The notes: a model not told the origin generated them from the letters alone. Positions 42,868 through 52,594 are shown, counted from the stretch's first letter. The stretch: 64,000 nt of DNA from Armatimonadota bacterium (GCA_026003175.1 BPGT01000002.1:62001-126000), one strand, 5' to 3'. Translations and numbers: made by a program.

Positions 42868-43430
42868 TCAATAGCGGTTGGATAGTCCACCACTTAGGAC
42901 ACATTGTGTATAACACTCAATGCAGGAAGACATTACCGCACTGTACACCGCTTCACAGGCTTTTACCTGCATTAGCAAGGTTGCATAGCTGCAAGCTAAT
43001 GAACATACCAAGCCCCCTACCAGTCCGCCACCAACTATACCTACTCCGGCACAGATTAGGGCACACCCTATGATACCCGGTGTCCCTCCGCTTTTCAGGC
43101 ACTCATTTTCGGCAATTAAAGCTGCTTCTTTGCACCGTTTGGGTTCGCCATCCCGGAAGTTGAAGAACGTGTCACACTGAGCCCTCGTATACGGTCCTCC
43201 GAAGGCTGTCGGGCAGTCACGGAAATCGCCCCACCCTTCTGCAGAATGACCACCCGGTTTGGCAAGTAGAAACTCCTATGCTTTCTGGTCGTTAGCAGCA
43301 GCGCCTCATCTGCATTTGCCCCCTGTCTCCACCTCCACGGCGTTTCCGCACTGCCCTGTTGATACCGCAACACCCCGAACACGTCGTACAGGTTGTTGCT
43401 GACCACCGATGCCGACATGTTCCTCATCAC
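42868..43430 (-). pseudogene. RHS-repeat C-terminal relic with Cys-rich tail
   Basis: From 43430 the minus strand reads SNNLYDVFGVLRYQQGSAET then PWRWRQG, the hallmark of an RHS-core end. A frame change between about 43225 and 43260 is needed to continue. The shifted frame then runs open to a stop at 42868-42870 with GDFRDCPTAFGGPYTRAQCD and a hydrophobic Cys/Gly-rich tail (IIGCALICAGVGIVGGG, VCSLACSY, CIECYTQC). RHS proteins carry variable, often toxic C-terminal tips behind such cores. Upstream, the core is cut off by a palindromic-repeat cluster at about 43445. So this is a tip with broken link to its core; no immunity gene is recognised. Confidence 0.65.
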
Positions 43431-43465
43431 TTCCGCGATGCCTGGTTGGTCAACCTCTCCCCCGT

Positions 43466-43529
43466 CCCCTCTCCTGCGAGGAGAGGGGAGCCGCGCGTCG
43501 GACGCCCCCTTCCTTTATAGGGAAGGGGG
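43466..43529 (+). repeat. Pair of GC-rich palindromes matching the MITE interior
   Basis: CCCCTCTCCT-GCG-AGGAGAGGGG (43466-43488) and CCCCCTTCC / GGAAGGGGG (43505-43529) keep the order and spacing seen inside the MITE copies, but the GAGGGTGTTCGA ends are missing. Confidence 0.6.
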
Positions 43530-43591
43530 GCAGGGGGGTTAGGTTTCTCCTGCCCAGCGAAATCCCCTGCAAATAGGGGATCGGGGAGAGT

Positions 43592-43617
43592 GTAGCCGCA
43601 ACCTTCAGGTTGCGTAT
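43592..43617 (+). repeat. 26-bp palindromic repeat, GCAACC-TTCA-GGTTGC hairpin
   Basis: Same frame sequence as 10194-10219 with four stem bases changed in pairs, so the 6-bp stem survives. Confidence 0.65.
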
Positions 43618-43732
43618 GCTTTGCGCAGGCTCCTGGCTACAATTCTGCGAAGGCAGGGTTGAGTTTGGGGGGGAACAGCCTCGGCTGTGAACGCTCCACA
43701 CGGTGGCACAGACGGGAGCTCCACACATCTCT

Positions 43733-44080
43733 CTACTCCTCTACCGGCGAGAAGTAGATGACGGTGACAATCTCCTCCATGGCGAGGGGGCGGTCGTAGA
43801 TGCGCTCCAGCAAGTCGCGCACGTCTTCGGCGGTGCGAAACTCGGGGTTCTCACGGCTGATGTCGCGTGGGGTGAGCTCCGCCAACGGTTTGACTTCTAC
43901 GCGGTCAATGATGGCGGTGAACAGCTTATGCCGGCGGGCGAAGCGATTGCCGACCGTCACCCACACCAGCTGCCCCGCGCGATATTTGTCGGTCTTGTCG
44001 CCGAGGCGAATGGTGACCGTCTTGCGATGACTGCGCAAGAGGTTCTCGTAAATATCGGGATAAAAGTTCAGGGCAAACAT
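43733..44080 (-). CDS. ASCH (PUA-like) domain protein
   Basis: 115 residues. The N-terminal LNFYPDIYENLLRSHRKTVTIRLGDK and the following GQLVWVTVG strand resemble the ASCH fold, in which a Lys/Arg pair on a beta-barrel rim binds RNA or modified nucleosides; KPLAELTPRDI is also typical. ASCH proteins are small RNA-binding or nucleoside amidohydrolase-type proteins. The gene ends the metK-side cluster: a small coiled-coil gene and metK lie upstream on the same strand with gaps of only 18 and 10 bases, so all three are likely cotranscribed. No function is assigned beyond probable nucleic-acid contact. Confidence 0.65.
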   Translation of the reverse strand: MFALNFYPDIYENLLRSHRKTVTIRLGDKTDKYRAGQLVWVTVGNRFARRHKLFTAIIDRVEVKPLAELTPRDISRENPEFRTAEDVRDLLERIYDRPLAMEEIVTVIYFSPVEE

Positions 44081-44098
44081 CGATCCACAATCTTCCTC

Positions 44099-44359
44099 TC
44101 AATCCTCACCGATTTGCTGTTGCAAAGCGTCGGCGGACAGCGTGAAACGAATGGAGTCTTCGACAAATTGCGTAATTAGTTCCTCTTCGTATAAGACACG
44201 CACCTGTTCGCGCAGCTCTTGAATCTGTTCGGGCGGCGTGGATGGGTCTTCTTCGAGCCGGCGCAGCTTGATCTCCAGCGCCTGTCGCAGCTCCCGCAGG
44301 GTAGATGCTCGCGGCTTGCCGTCCAGAAACTCTTCGATGACCCGCTCCACGTCGTCCAT
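44099..44359 (-). CDS. Small coiled-coil protein, unknown function
   Basis: 86 residues, strongly charged and helical. A short N-terminal helix (MDDVERVIEEFLDGKP) is followed by a predicted coiled coil (RELRQALEIKLRRLEEDP, IQELREQVRVLYEEEL). No membrane or signal segment is seen. It lies ten bases downstream of metK and 18 upstream of the ASCH gene. No family is recognised. A scaffold or regulatory partner of a neighbour is possible. Confidence 0.6.
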   Translation of the reverse strand: MDDVERVIEEFLDGKPRASTLRELRQALEIKLRRLEEDPSTPPEQIQELREQVRVLYEEELITQFVEDSIRFTLSADALQQQIGED

Positions 44360-44369
44360 ACACTGCCGC

Positions 44370-45542
44370 TTACTTCAGCAGATGTGCCTTATCGGTCTTC
44401 TCCCAAGGGAACTCGGGATGGCCAAAATGCCCGTTCTTCGCCGTGCAAAGGTAGCAGACGTTCTCCGTGAGCAGACCGAGGTCACGGATGATGGAGCGTG
44501 GGCGGAAGTCGAAAATGTCCATCACCCGCTTGAGTATCTGCTCCTCGGGAATGGTGTTCGTGCCGAAGCAGTCGATAGTGAGCGACACTGGCTCTGCTCT
44601 GCCGATGGCATAGGCGATTTGCAGTTCGCATCGTTGCGCCAGCCCTGCCGCCACGATGTTCTTCGCCACGTAGCGCATCATGTAGGTCGCGGAGCGGTCT
44701 ACCTTCGTGGGGTCTTTACCGGAGAACGCGCCTCCTCCATGTCGCGCCATACCACCATAGGTGTCCACCATGATTTTGCGCCCGGTGACGCCCGTGTCCG
44801 CCTGTGGTCCACCGATTTCGAATCGCCCGGTGGGGTTGCACAGGAAGCGGAAGTCGCCTTTATTGAAGTCCGCGTAGTGTTGCAACACCGGTTCCAGCAC
44901 ATGCTGGCGTACTATCTCCATCACTTCTTGCTGGCTGAGGTGGGGTTCATGCTGCGCGGAGATAAGCACGGTATCGATACGGTAGGGTTTGCCGTCCACG
45001 TATTCGATGGTCACCTGCGATTTACCATCGGGGCGCAAGCCCAGGTCGGGATGCTGTTTGCGCACCTCCGCCAGACGGCGAGTCAGATGATGAGCGATAG
45101 TGATGGGCAGGGGCATCAGCTGTTCAGTTTCGGTGCAGGCGTAGCCGAACATCATGCCCTGGTCACCCGCGCCGCCGGTGTCCACTCCTTGCGCGATGTC
45201 GGGGGATTGCTTCTGGATAGCCACCATCACGCCGGTGGTGTCGCCATCGAAGCCGTAGTCGGTGTGTGTGTAGCCAACCTCGTTGATGGTTTTTCGCACC
45301 ACGTCGGGGATTTCCACGTAGCCATGTGTGGTGAGCTCGCCGGCTACTACCGCCAGCCCTCGTGTGAGCAAGGTTTCGATAGCGACCCGTGAGTATTCCT
45401 CGAGGGGCAGGTTTGCCTCGCGGTCCTGTCTCAAGCATTCGTCCAGAATGGCGTCGCTAATCTGGTCCGCCAACTTATCAGGATGAGCTTCCGTTACGCT
45501 TTCGGACGTAAAAAGCATTCTTCTCGCCATATTTGCTTCCAT
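44370..45542 (-). CDS. metK: S-adenosylmethionine synthetase
   Basis: 390 residues, normal MetK length. ATP-site [13 protein letters not shown] lies near the N-terminus; the active-site loop [31 protein letters not shown], and the P-loop-like [17 protein letters not shown] are all intact. It makes SAM from methionine and ATP as a tetramer in the cytosol. ATG at 45542 (GGAG eight bases upstream) is chosen; a second ATG four codons later (45530) is also possible. A strong promoter (TTGACT, 18 bases, TATAAA) lies at 45610-45639 on the minus strand, and a hairpin with a T-run (45578-45603) stands between it and the gene, a possible attenuator. Confidence 0.95.
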   Translation of the reverse strand: MEANMARRMLFTSESVTEAHPDKLADQISDAILDECLRQDREANLPLEEYSRVAIETLLTRGLAVVAGELTTHGYVEIPDVVRKTINEVGYTHTDYGFDGDTTGVMVAIQKQSPDIAQGVDTGGAGDQGMMFGYACTETEQLMPLPITIAHHLTRRLAEVRKQHPDLGLRPDGKSQVTIEYVDGKPYRIDTVLISAQHEPHLSQQEVMEIVRQHVLEPVLQHYADFNKGDFRFLCNPTGRFEIGGPQADTGVTGRKIMVDTYGGMARHGGGAFSGKDPTKVDRSATYMMRYVAKNIVAAGLAQRCELQIAYAIGRAEPVSLTIDCFGTNTIPEEQILKRVMDIFDFRPRSIIRDLGLLTENVCYLCTAKNGHFGHPEFPWEKTDKAHLLK

Positions 45543-45577
45543 CCTTTTGCTCCCTATCTGGGGCGGGAGAGATTCGA

Positions 45578-45603
45578 CAAAAGCCACCGTGCACACGGTA
45601 GCT
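45578..45603 (-). terminator. Hairpin with T-run in the metK leader
   Basis: On the minus strand, AGCTACCGTG and CACGGTGGCT pair with one G-U and a short loop, and TTTTG follows. It lies downstream of the metK promoter and about 36 bases before the start codon. It could terminate the upstream operon or attenuate metK. Confidence 0.5.
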
Positions 45604-45609
45604 GACTAT

Positions 45610-45639
45610 TTTATAGCACAAGTGCGCACCCGAAGTCAA
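45610..45639 (-). promoter_or_regulatory. Strong sigma-70-type promoter for metK
   Basis: On the minus strand, TTGACT (45634-45639), an 18-base spacer and TATAAA (45610-45615). It overlaps the space just after the small membrane-protein gene. Confidence 0.6.
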
Positions 45640-45642
45640 ATC

Positions 45643-45846
45643 TCAGGGCCAGTAGTGGTCGTAGAAGAGCGTGTCGTAGAGGAGTTTGCCCAGTGCAACG
45701 ATGATGCCGAACACCACCAGTGCCTGCCGATAGGTAAGCACGCTGGCGGGCAGCATCGGCAAGGGCACGAACAACAAGAGCCCACCTATAGCGAGTACCA
45801 GCAGGCTTGCTCTGAGCAGCCTTCGCCAGCGTCGCGCTGTGCTCAT
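45643..45846 (-). CDS. Small two-helix membrane protein, unknown function
   Basis: 67 residues with two TM helices (about residues 12-32 and 38-58) and a short aromatic end (FYDHYWP). GAGGTG precedes the ATG by six bases. It follows the NYN gene by eight bases on the same strand. No family recognised; a real gene is likely because of its site, hydrophobic pattern and spacing. Confidence 0.55.
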   Translation of the reverse strand: MSTARRWRRLLRASLLVLAIGGLLLFVPLPMLPASVLTYRQALVVFGIIVALGKLLYDTLFYDHYWP

Positions 45847-45854
45847 GATGCACC

Positions 45855-46373
45855 TCAGGCGCGAATAATCTCGCGCTTCACCTCTTCGTCTGCGAGGTCC
45901 ACGAACTCGTCTGCCTGTCGGCGCAGTTCGTCGGCTATCATCGGGGAGAGCGTGCGGATAGTGCTAACCACTACCACCCGTACGCCCTTCATCTGCACCG
46001 CTTCCACCAGCCGCCGGAAGTCGCCATCCCCGCTGAACAACACCGCACGGTCAATGTGGTCTGCCAGCAGTAGCATATCGATGGCGAGTTCAATATCCAT
46101 ATTGCCCTTGATTTCGTACTGTCCTGTCGCGGGGTTGTAGTAGCGTTTCTGCGGCTTGGTGACTACCGTGTAACCGTTGTAGTCTAGATAGTCCAGGAAG
46201 CTGAGCATCGGGTCGAACTCGCCTTCCCGACGCGACGCATAGTAGAACGCGCGCAGCAACCTGCCTCCTCGCGAGAAGTAACGCAACAGTTTCCCGAAAT
46301 CGATGTCCCAGCCCAGCTGCTGCATCGTGTACGTCAGGTTGGGACCGTCAATAAATATCGCAATTCTCTCCAA
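45855..46373 (-). CDS. NYN/LabA-type RNase domain protein (DUF88)
   Basis: 172 residues. PIN-like NYN fold with conserved acidic residues: Asp in IAIFIDGPNL, the central Asp pair in GNMDIELAIDMLLLA and the C-terminal Asp in FSGDGDFRRLVEAV. These form a metal-binding site for RNA cleavage. A TTG start at 46373 is preferred because AGAGGAGG lies nine bases before it; the open frame runs 19 codons further without a good site. Family members such as LabA and Vsr-type nucleases act in RNA processing or decay. It is followed by a small membrane-protein gene. Confidence 0.82.
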   Translation of the reverse strand: MERIAIFIDGPNLTYTMQQLGWDIDFGKLLRYFSRGGRLLRAFYYASRREGEFDPMLSFLDYLDYNGYTVVTKPQKRYYNPATGQYEIKGNMDIELAIDMLLLADHIDRAVLFSGDGDFRRLVEAVQMKGVRVVVVSTIRTLSPMIADELRRQADEFVDLADEEVKREIIRA

Positions 46374-46512
46374 TGGGCGCACCTCCTCTTGCCCATAACC
46401 TCCCTTTTCTGCCCGCCTCCAGACGCGCACCTGTTCGCTGCCACTTTGTTCGGTTGGACGAACAGCGTCTTTGTCGATGATGGTTCTTTCCTCGTTCAGG
46501 TACCATGCCCCA

Positions 46513-47271
46513 TTACGCGGTCACCACCTCTTCTTCCTCATCCTCCACGGCGGGAAGCGTCTTCAGGATCTCTTCCGCGATGAGTCGCTCGGTCACCGTT
46601 TCGTCTCCCACGATTTTGCCGTCGCGGAAGCGCACAATGCGTTTCGCATGACGGGCGATATCCCACTCGTGGGTGACCAGCACGATGACCTTACCCTCAT
46701 CGTTTAGTTTCTGGAAGATAGCCATTATCTCTTCACCGCGACGGGTATCCAGGTTTCCCGTCGGCTCGTCCGCCAGGATAACCGCAGGTTCGTTAACCAG
46801 TGCCCGAGCGATGGCGACGCGCTGCTGTTCGCCACCCGACAGCTCGTTGGGGCGTGAGTTGATGCGGTGTGCTAATCCCACCGCTTCCAGCGCGCGTTTG
46901 GCTCGTTCGTGGCGGTCGCGGAATCGTCCGTTATACAACAGGGGCAGTTCCACGTTGCGCAAGGCGGTAGCACGTGGCAACAGGTTGAACTGCTGGAACA
47001 CGAAGCCAATCTTGCGGTTGCGTATCTCCGCCAGCTGATTGTCATTGAGTTTGGCGACCTCAATGCCGTCCAGCTTGTACGAGCCACTGGTCGGGCGGTC
47101 TAGACACCCGATGATGTTCATAAAAGTGGACTTGCCTGAGCCGGAGGGTCCCATAATCGCCACGAACTCACCCGGGTACACCTTCAGCGACACCCCACGC
47201 AGGGCGTGCACGTGTGTCTTACCCAGAGTGTAGGTCTTGTGTACGTCCTCAACCTCAATAACCGGTGTCAT
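46513..47271 (-). CDS. ABC transporter ATP-binding protein (MacB/LolD type)
   Basis: 252 residues, a complete ABC ATPase: Walker [11 protein letters not shown]-loop [11 protein letters not shown], signature [15 protein letters not shown], Walker [13 protein letters not shown] and H-loop VTHEWD. The class pattern ([22 protein letters not shown]) is that of MacB/LolD/FtsE-type mechanotransmission transporters, which move lipoproteins, peptides or drugs. Its ATG overlaps the metX stop (ATGA), so translation is coupled to metX, which is odd. No permease follows. An acidic C-terminal tail (EDEEEEVV) is added. The partner permease and cargo are unknown. Confidence 0.9.
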   Translation of the reverse strand: MTPVIEVEDVHKTYTLGKTHVHALRGVSLKVYPGEFVAIMGPSGSGKSTFMNIIGCLDRPTSGSYKLDGIEVAKLNDNQLAEIRNRKIGFVFQQFNLLPRATALRNVELPLLYNGRFRDRHERAKRALEAVGLAHRINSRPNELSGGEQQRVAIARALVNEPAVILADEPTGNLDTRRGEEIMAIFQKLNDEGKVIVLVTHEWDIARHAKRIVRFRDGKIVGDETVTERLIAEEILKTLPAVEDEEEEVVTA

Positions 47272-48464
47272 CGGCACTCTTCCTCCAGTTGTTGCATCAG
47301 ATGACGGAGCGGCGGTATCATCTTGCGATACTCCACCAGGAACGCATCATGCCCGTAGGCGGAATCCATCTCGAAATACTCCGAACGCTTGCCCAAACGT
47401 TTCAGCATTTCATGTATTTCACGCATCACGTAGGGCGGGAAGAGGATATCGGAGCGGATCGAGATGAGTAGCACACGCGCCTGGATACGGTTAAGAGCCT
47501 CCTCCAGACTGGCGTAGCCGCGGCTGATGTCGTGCAGGTCCATCGCCTTGGAAAGGTAGAGGTAGCTGTTGGCGTCGAAGTCGCGCTTGAGCAGTTTCTC
47601 GCCTTCCTCGTGCAGGTAGCGCTCCACGTCAAAGCGAGCATGCAGGTCGTGCTCTAACGCGCTCTCCTCGCTGGCAGGTTTGCGCCCGAATACCTGCTGC
47701 ATAATCTCGTCGGAGAGATAGGTGATCGTGCCTATCATCCGCGCGAGCGCAAGCCCCTGCTGCGGCTTCACGCCGTCCTCATAATACTCGCCCTTGCGCC
47801 AGTTCGGGTCGAGCATAATCGCCCGCCTGCCCACCTCGTTGAAGGCGATAGCCTGCGCCGACAGACGTGCGCTGCAGGCGATGGGCGCCACTGCATCCAT
47901 GTAGTCGGGATACATAACCGCCCACTCCAGCGCCTGCATTCCGCCCATCGAACCGCCGGTGACCAGTTTCAACCGCCGAACACCCAGATGGTCTAACAGC
48001 ACCCGCTGCACGCGCACCATATCGCGGATGGTGACGATGGGGAAGCGCAGACCGTAGGGCTTGCCCGTACGCGGGTCGATGGAGGCTGGGCCGGTACTAC
48101 CCCGACAGCTGCCCAGCACGTTGGGCGCGATGACACAGTACTTCTCGGTGTCGAACACCTTGCCCGGCCCGATTAACCCGTCCCAGTAGCCGACAGTGCG
48201 GTTATACGGCGCGTATTTGCCTGCCGCGTGCGAGCTGCCTGTAAGCCCGTGCAACACCAGAATAGCGTTGTCGCGGGTGGCGTTCAACTCGCCGTACACC
48301 TCATATGCCACGTCCACGCGCGGCAGGGTCTGCCTGTTCTCCAGCACAAACGGCTCCTCTGGTGAGGCGAAGGTGAAGATATGCTTCACGATATTCTCGC
48401 CCACCGAGGCGACCGCTTCGTCTTCTTCTACCGGTAGCAGGTACGCCGCGGACTCGGTGCTCAT
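47268..48464 (-). CDS. metX: Homoserine O-acetyltransferase
   Basis: 398 residues of the alpha/beta-hydrolase MetX family. The oxyanion region [12 protein letters not shown], nucleophile Ser in [13 protein letters not shown], and the C-terminal Asp/His parts ([20 protein letters not shown]) are present. It acetylates (or possibly succinylates) homoserine using acyl-CoA, the first committed step towards methionine. The ATG at 48464 overlaps the stop of the NIL gene (ATGA), and the ABC ATPase start overlaps its own stop, so three genes form one tightly coupled unit. The PLP enzyme encoded at 10234 could use its product. Confidence 0.92.
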   Translation of the reverse strand: MSTESAAYLLPVEEDEAVASVGENIVKHIFTFASPEEPFVLENRQTLPRVDVAYEVYGELNATRDNAILVLHGLTGSSHAAGKYAPYNRTVGYWDGLIGPGKVFDTEKYCVIAPNVLGSCRGSTGPASIDPRTGKPYGLRFPIVTIRDMVRVQRVLLDHLGVRRLKLVTGGSMGGMQALEWAVMYPDYMDAVAPIACSARLSAQAIAFNEVGRRAIMLDPNWRKGEYYEDGVKPQQGLALARMIGTITYLSDEIMQQVFGRKPASEESALEHDLHARFDVERYLHEEGEKLLKRDFDANSYLYLSKAMDLHDISRGYASLEEALNRIQARVLLISIRSDILFPPYVMREIHEMLKRLGKRSEYFEMDSAYGHDAFLVEYRKMIPPLRHLMQQLEEECR

Positions 48465-48742
48465 CCGACCACCCACTCCTCGGCGCCGTTGACGCCGATA
48501 GTGCTGACAGTGATACCCTGTTCCTTCAGGAACTCGATGGCGCGATGCAGCTGTGCCGATGAACCCGTCAGCTCCAGAAAGACGAAGCCGCCGATATGCG
48601 GGTCGATGTTCGCCCGGCGGATGTTGGGTATCAGGTCGAAGTCCTTCACCAGCCGGTAGACGATAGGCTCTTTCACGCGCTCCAGCGGGAAGTTGAGCTG
48701 GACGCGAATGGTTTCCACCGCCTCTTGTTGCTCCACAGGCAT
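48461..48742 (-). CDS. NIL domain protein
   Basis: 93 residues consisting almost wholly of one NIL domain, the ferredoxin-like ligand-binding fold also found at the C-terminus of MetN methionine importers: RVQLNFPLERVKEPIVYRLVKDFDLIPNI then GFVFLELTGSSAQLHRAIEFLKEQGI. Stand-alone NIL proteins occur near sulfur amino-acid genes and may sense methionine or aid homocysteine formation. Here its stop overlaps the metX start, so a role in methionine metabolism is well supported by context. ATG at 48742 is chosen with AGGAGGG 12 bases upstream; the frame extends 12 codons further. Confidence 0.82.
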   Translation of the reverse strand: MPVEQQEAVETIRVQLNFPLERVKEPIVYRLVKDFDLIPNIRRANIDPHIGGFVFLELTGSSAQLHRAIEFLKEQGITVSTIGVNGAEEWVVG

Positions 48743-48885
48743 GGATGTACCGCCCTCCTTCACCTTGTTAAGACGCAACAGACGTCCCTGCAGTTGCCAG
48801 TTTGTCTTCTAAATTGAGTGTACCCCAATTCCAAGAGAGTTGTCATCGACGCAACAGCTTAACCAAACCTTTACACACAGGGTAC

Positions 48886-48913
48886 TTGTGTTTTGCGGCA
48901 AAGATGTTATAAT
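48886..48913 (+). promoter_or_regulatory. Sigma-70-type promoter of the 48956 PEP-CTERM gene
   Basis: TTGTGT (48886-48891), a 16-base spacer and a perfect TATAAT (48908-48913). Unlike the other PEP-CTERM gene, no sigma-54 motif is present. Confidence 0.6.
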
Positions 48914-48955
48914 GAAGGCGTAGCTGCGATTTGTGAAAGGAGGAGGGTTCCGTTC

Positions 48956-49684
48956 ATGAGACTACGTACTTTGCTGACGACGGCAGTGTTGCTGGCGGCA
49001 ACGGTTGCTGCGTATGCTCAGATTACCGTCGGCACGGAAGCGTTCAATAACGCTACGGTTCAGCCTGCCGGACCGCGCACCGGCGGTTCAGGTAAGAACT
49101 TCTTCAACATCGAGGGCAACAACAACGGTCAGTTCGCCAGCTTTGGGGTGGCGGATTTTAACGCCGCCAACCTGAGCATCGGTCAACCAGTTGCCGACGT
49201 GGTGGGCATTCGATTGAAGTTGACCGAAGACCGAGCCAGCTTCAGCGCGGCCGGTAGCGTCCGTTTCTGGCTCACCGAGGATACCACTACCAGCATCGAG
49301 CCGGGCACGCCGCCGCCACTTGCTTGGGACGCCTCTGATTTGCCCAACGGGTTAGGTGGACAGCTGGTGCCTCGCTATGAGCTGGGCACGGGAACCTATA
49401 CGCCCACTGCGGATGGTACGCTGTTTGAGTACACGCTGTCGCTCTCGCCCGCGGCGAAGAGCTATCTCATTAACCAGCTGAACAGCTCGGGCACCATCCG
49501 TCTGGTCGTTTCTCCTGCCGATAATGCAGTAGCTGCGACGTATGCGGGCTACTCGCACAGCTCCCTCGCCGGACCGACGCTGGAGCTGGACCTGGTGCCT
49601 GTACCGGAACCCGCGTCGCTCGCCGCCCTCTTCATCGGGGTGACCGGCATGGCGGGGATGGCTATGCGCAGGAAGAAGGCGTAG
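48956..49684 (+). CDS. PEP-CTERM sorting domain protein
   Basis: 242 residues. A signal peptide (about 1-21) precedes a beta-rich exported domain. The C-terminus is a full sorting tail: VPVPEPASL, hydrophobic AALFIGVTGMAGMA and basic MRRKKA. AGGAGGAGG lies seven bases before the ATG, and a TATAAT promoter stands upstream. Residues such as RFWLTEDTTTSIEPG and TYAGYSHSSLAG occur in many exported structural proteins in this group, but no activity is known. An efficient terminator follows the stop. Exosortase must be encoded elsewhere. Confidence 0.88.
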   Translation: MRLRTLLTTAVLLAATVAAYAQITVGTEAFNNATVQPAGPRTGGSGKNFFNIEGNNNGQFASFGVADFNAANLSIGQPVADVVGIRLKLTEDRASFSAAGSVRFWLTEDTTTSIEPGTPPPLAWDASDLPNGLGGQLVPRYELGTGTYTPTADGTLFEYTLSLSPAAKSYLINQLNSSGTIRLVVSPADNAVAATYAGYSHSSLAGPTLELDLVPVPEPASLAALFIGVTGMAGMAMRRKKA

Positions 49685-49700
49685 GCAGAGCGAAACAAAG

Positions 49701-49735
49701 AGCCCAGAGTGCTGTGCGCTCTGGGCTGTTATTTT
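49701..49735 (+). terminator. Rho-independent terminator after the PEP-CTERM gene
   Basis: Stem AGCCCAGAG / CTCTGGGCT with a 9-base loop, followed by GTTATTTT. It lies 17 bases after the stop, and the converging minus-strand gene ends at 49729 inside it, so it may stop both strands. Confidence 0.8.
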
Positions 49736-50064
49736 GCCTCTTCGCGGGGCGCCGGCGATGAGTGCATCTCCGCCGCCATCTTCTCCAGCGTTTTCGCAGG
49801 CGCGATTCCTAGTGCGACAAAGTACATCTGCACGCCCTTGTTCGCGATCAGCGATCCTGCAAGCGTCATGATGATCAGCAGCCCCAGCTTTTTCAGGATG
49901 TCTATCCCGATCTGCCCCAGTTTGGGCAACGACTTCTCGGTAGCGGGCAGGGGAGCGGTGAACATCTGATGCGCTTCGCGGAACACAATCCACAGCACAC
50001 CGATACCTAGCAGAAAGACCGCAACACCCAGTATCCGTCCTATCCAGTCACCTCTTATCCTCAA
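49729..50064 (-). CDS. Small membrane protein, unknown function
   Basis: 111 residues with two TM helices (about residues 10-30 and 55-78). The end is charged (EMHSSPAPREEAK). A TTG start at 50064 is used because no ATG or GTG occurs early in frame; its ribosome site (CGAGG, 12 bases off) is weak, so the start is uncertain. It converges on the PEP-CTERM gene. No family is recognised; the hydrophobic pattern and plain composition suggest a true gene. Confidence 0.5.
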   Translation of the reverse strand: MRIRGDWIGRILGVAVFLLGIGVLWIVFREAHQMFTAPLPATEKSLPKLGQIGIDILKKLGLLIIMTLAGSLIANKGVQMYFVALGIAPAKTLEKMAAEMHSSPAPREEAK

Positions 50065-50201
50065 CGCACTGTGACCTCGTCTTTATTCCTTAGCGCATAT
50101 ATGTTAGCGTAAAAGGTGGCGGAAGGCAAGATCGGGGAGGGCAGATATATTTGGAGGGATGCGTTCCGTCGCATCCCTCGCCAGAAGAAACGACACGGGT
50201 A

Positions 50202-51398
50202 TTACTTGTCCTGCAGAGCCGCGACGCCGGGCAGTACCTTGCCCTCCAGAAACTCCAGCGACGCGCCGCCGCCGGTGGAGATATGCGTCATCTTGTCGGC
50301 AAAGCCCAGTTGCTCCACCGCTGCGGCGGAATCGCCACCGCCCACGATGGTCACTGCGCCGGAATCTGCCAGAGCCTGCGCCATCGCCCGCGTTCCGACG
50401 GCGAATTTGTCGAACTCGAAGATGCCCATCGGCCCGTTCCACACTACTGTTCCTGCGCCTTTCACCGCTTCGGCAAAGCGCTTTTGGGTTTCGGGACCGA
50501 TGTCCACGCCCTGCCAGTCGGCGGGGATGGCGTCTACCGATACTACCTGTATCCGCACGGCGTCCGGTCCCTTCTCGAACGGATTGCCGTCGGCGACCAC
50601 CACGTCTACAGGCAACAGGATTTTATCCCCTGCCTTCGCCAGCATCTCGCGGCAGAACTGCAGCGAGTCGGTGTCCAGCAGGGACTGTCCGATCTCCTTG
50701 CCCTGCGCCTTCAGGAAAGTGTATGCCATGCCGCCGCCGATGATGAGCCTGTCCACTTTACCGACGAGGTTCTCGATAACGGGGATTTTGTCTTTCACTT
50801 TTGCACCACCCAGCACCGCGATGAACGGTCGCTTCGGGTTCGCCAGAGCGCCACCGAGGTATTCAATCTCCTTCTGCATCAGGTAGCCGGCGACGCCCGG
50901 CAGGTACTTCGTGACGCCCTCGGTGGATGCGTGGGCGCGATGAGCCGTGCCGAAGGCGTCGTTGACATACACCTCCGCCAGCGAGGCGAGCTGTTTGGCG
51001 AACTCGGGGTCGTTTTTCTCTTCTTCAGGATGGAAGCGTACGTTCTCCAGCAACAGAATATCTCCATCCTTCATTGTCTGTACCATCTTCTCCACTTCCG
51101 GTCCCACGCAATCAGGAGCCAGAGGTACCGGCTTGCCCAGCAGCTCGCTCAGCCGCTCAGCGACGGGTTTCAGCGTGAACTTCTCTTTGTCCTCGGGCTT
51201 ACCTTTGGGGCGCCCAAGATGGGAAACGAGGATGGTCCTCGCGCCTTGATTCATCAGATACTGGATGGTGGGCAACGCGGCGCGGATACGCCGGTCGTCG
51301 GTGATTCTGCCGGTCTCATCCTGTGGCACGTTGAAGTCCACACGTACCAGCACGCGCTTGCCTTTCACGTCGATATCTTCAATGGTCTTCTTGTTCAT
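50202..51398 (-). CDS. pgk: Phosphoglycerate kinase
   Basis: 398 residues, typical length. Substrate motif [12 protein letters not shown] at the start, HLGRPKG, the [10 protein letters not shown] loop, the [10 protein letters not shown] region, and nucleotide-binding [15 protein letters not shown] and [13 protein letters not shown] are intact. It converts 1,3-bisphosphoglycerate and ADP to 3-phosphoglycerate and ATP. ATG at 51398 has AGGAGG. The gene follows gap on the same strand, but a strong terminator (51424-51449) lies in the 64-base gap, so some transcripts should stop before pgk. Confidence 0.96.
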   Translation of the reverse strand: MNKKTIEDIDVKGKRVLVRVDFNVPQDETGRITDDRRIRAALPTIQYLMNQGARTILVSHLGRPKGKPEDKEKFTLKPVAERLSELLGKPVPLAPDCVGPEVEKMVQTMKDGDILLLENVRFHPEEEKNDPEFAKQLASLAEVYVNDAFGTAHRAHASTEGVTKYLPGVAGYLMQKEIEYLGGALANPKRPFIAVLGGAKVKDKIPVIENLVGKVDRLIIGGGMAYTFLKAQGKEIGQSLLDTDSLQFCREMLAKAGDKILLPVDVVVADGNPFEKGPDAVRIQVVSVDAIPADWQGVDIGPETQKRFAEAVKGAGTVVWNGPMGIFEFDKFAVGTRAMAQALADSGAVTIVGGGDSAAAVEQLGFADKMTHISTGGGASLEFLEGKVLPGVAALQDK

Positions 51399-51423
51399 CG
51401 TGGTACCTCCTGTGGCAGCAATC

Positions 51424-51449
51424 AAAAAGGGCGGGAGTAGCCCGCCCTT
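51424..51449 (-). terminator. Intrinsic terminator between gap and pgk
   Basis: On the minus strand, AAGGGCGGG and CCCGCCCTT pair around CTACT and run straight into TTTTT. It follows the gap stop by about 13 bases and precedes the pgk start by 26. It would lower pgk relative to gap, or pgk has its own promoter. Confidence 0.8.
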
Positions 51450-51462
51450 GTGCCCATGGTAG

Positions 51463-52585
<1,123 letters not shown>

Positions 52586-52594
52586 GAGTTTCCC

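Larger units (their letters stand above)
43431..43732 (+). other. Repeat cluster between RHS relic and ASCH gene
   Basis: It contains two CCCTCTCC/CCCCCTTCC-type hairpins (43466-43488 and 43505-43529), the TTCA-loop REP (43592-43617) and a hairpin-like AACAGCC/GGCTGTGAAC unit near 43676. The first pair copies the interior of the MITE without its ends. No gene is seen. Confidence 0.55.

Noticed and set aside
45543-45640. SAM riboswitch upstream of metK
   Set aside because: The leader is under 100 bases and lacks the SAM-I core and the SAM-II pseudoknot pattern; only one simple hairpin is present.
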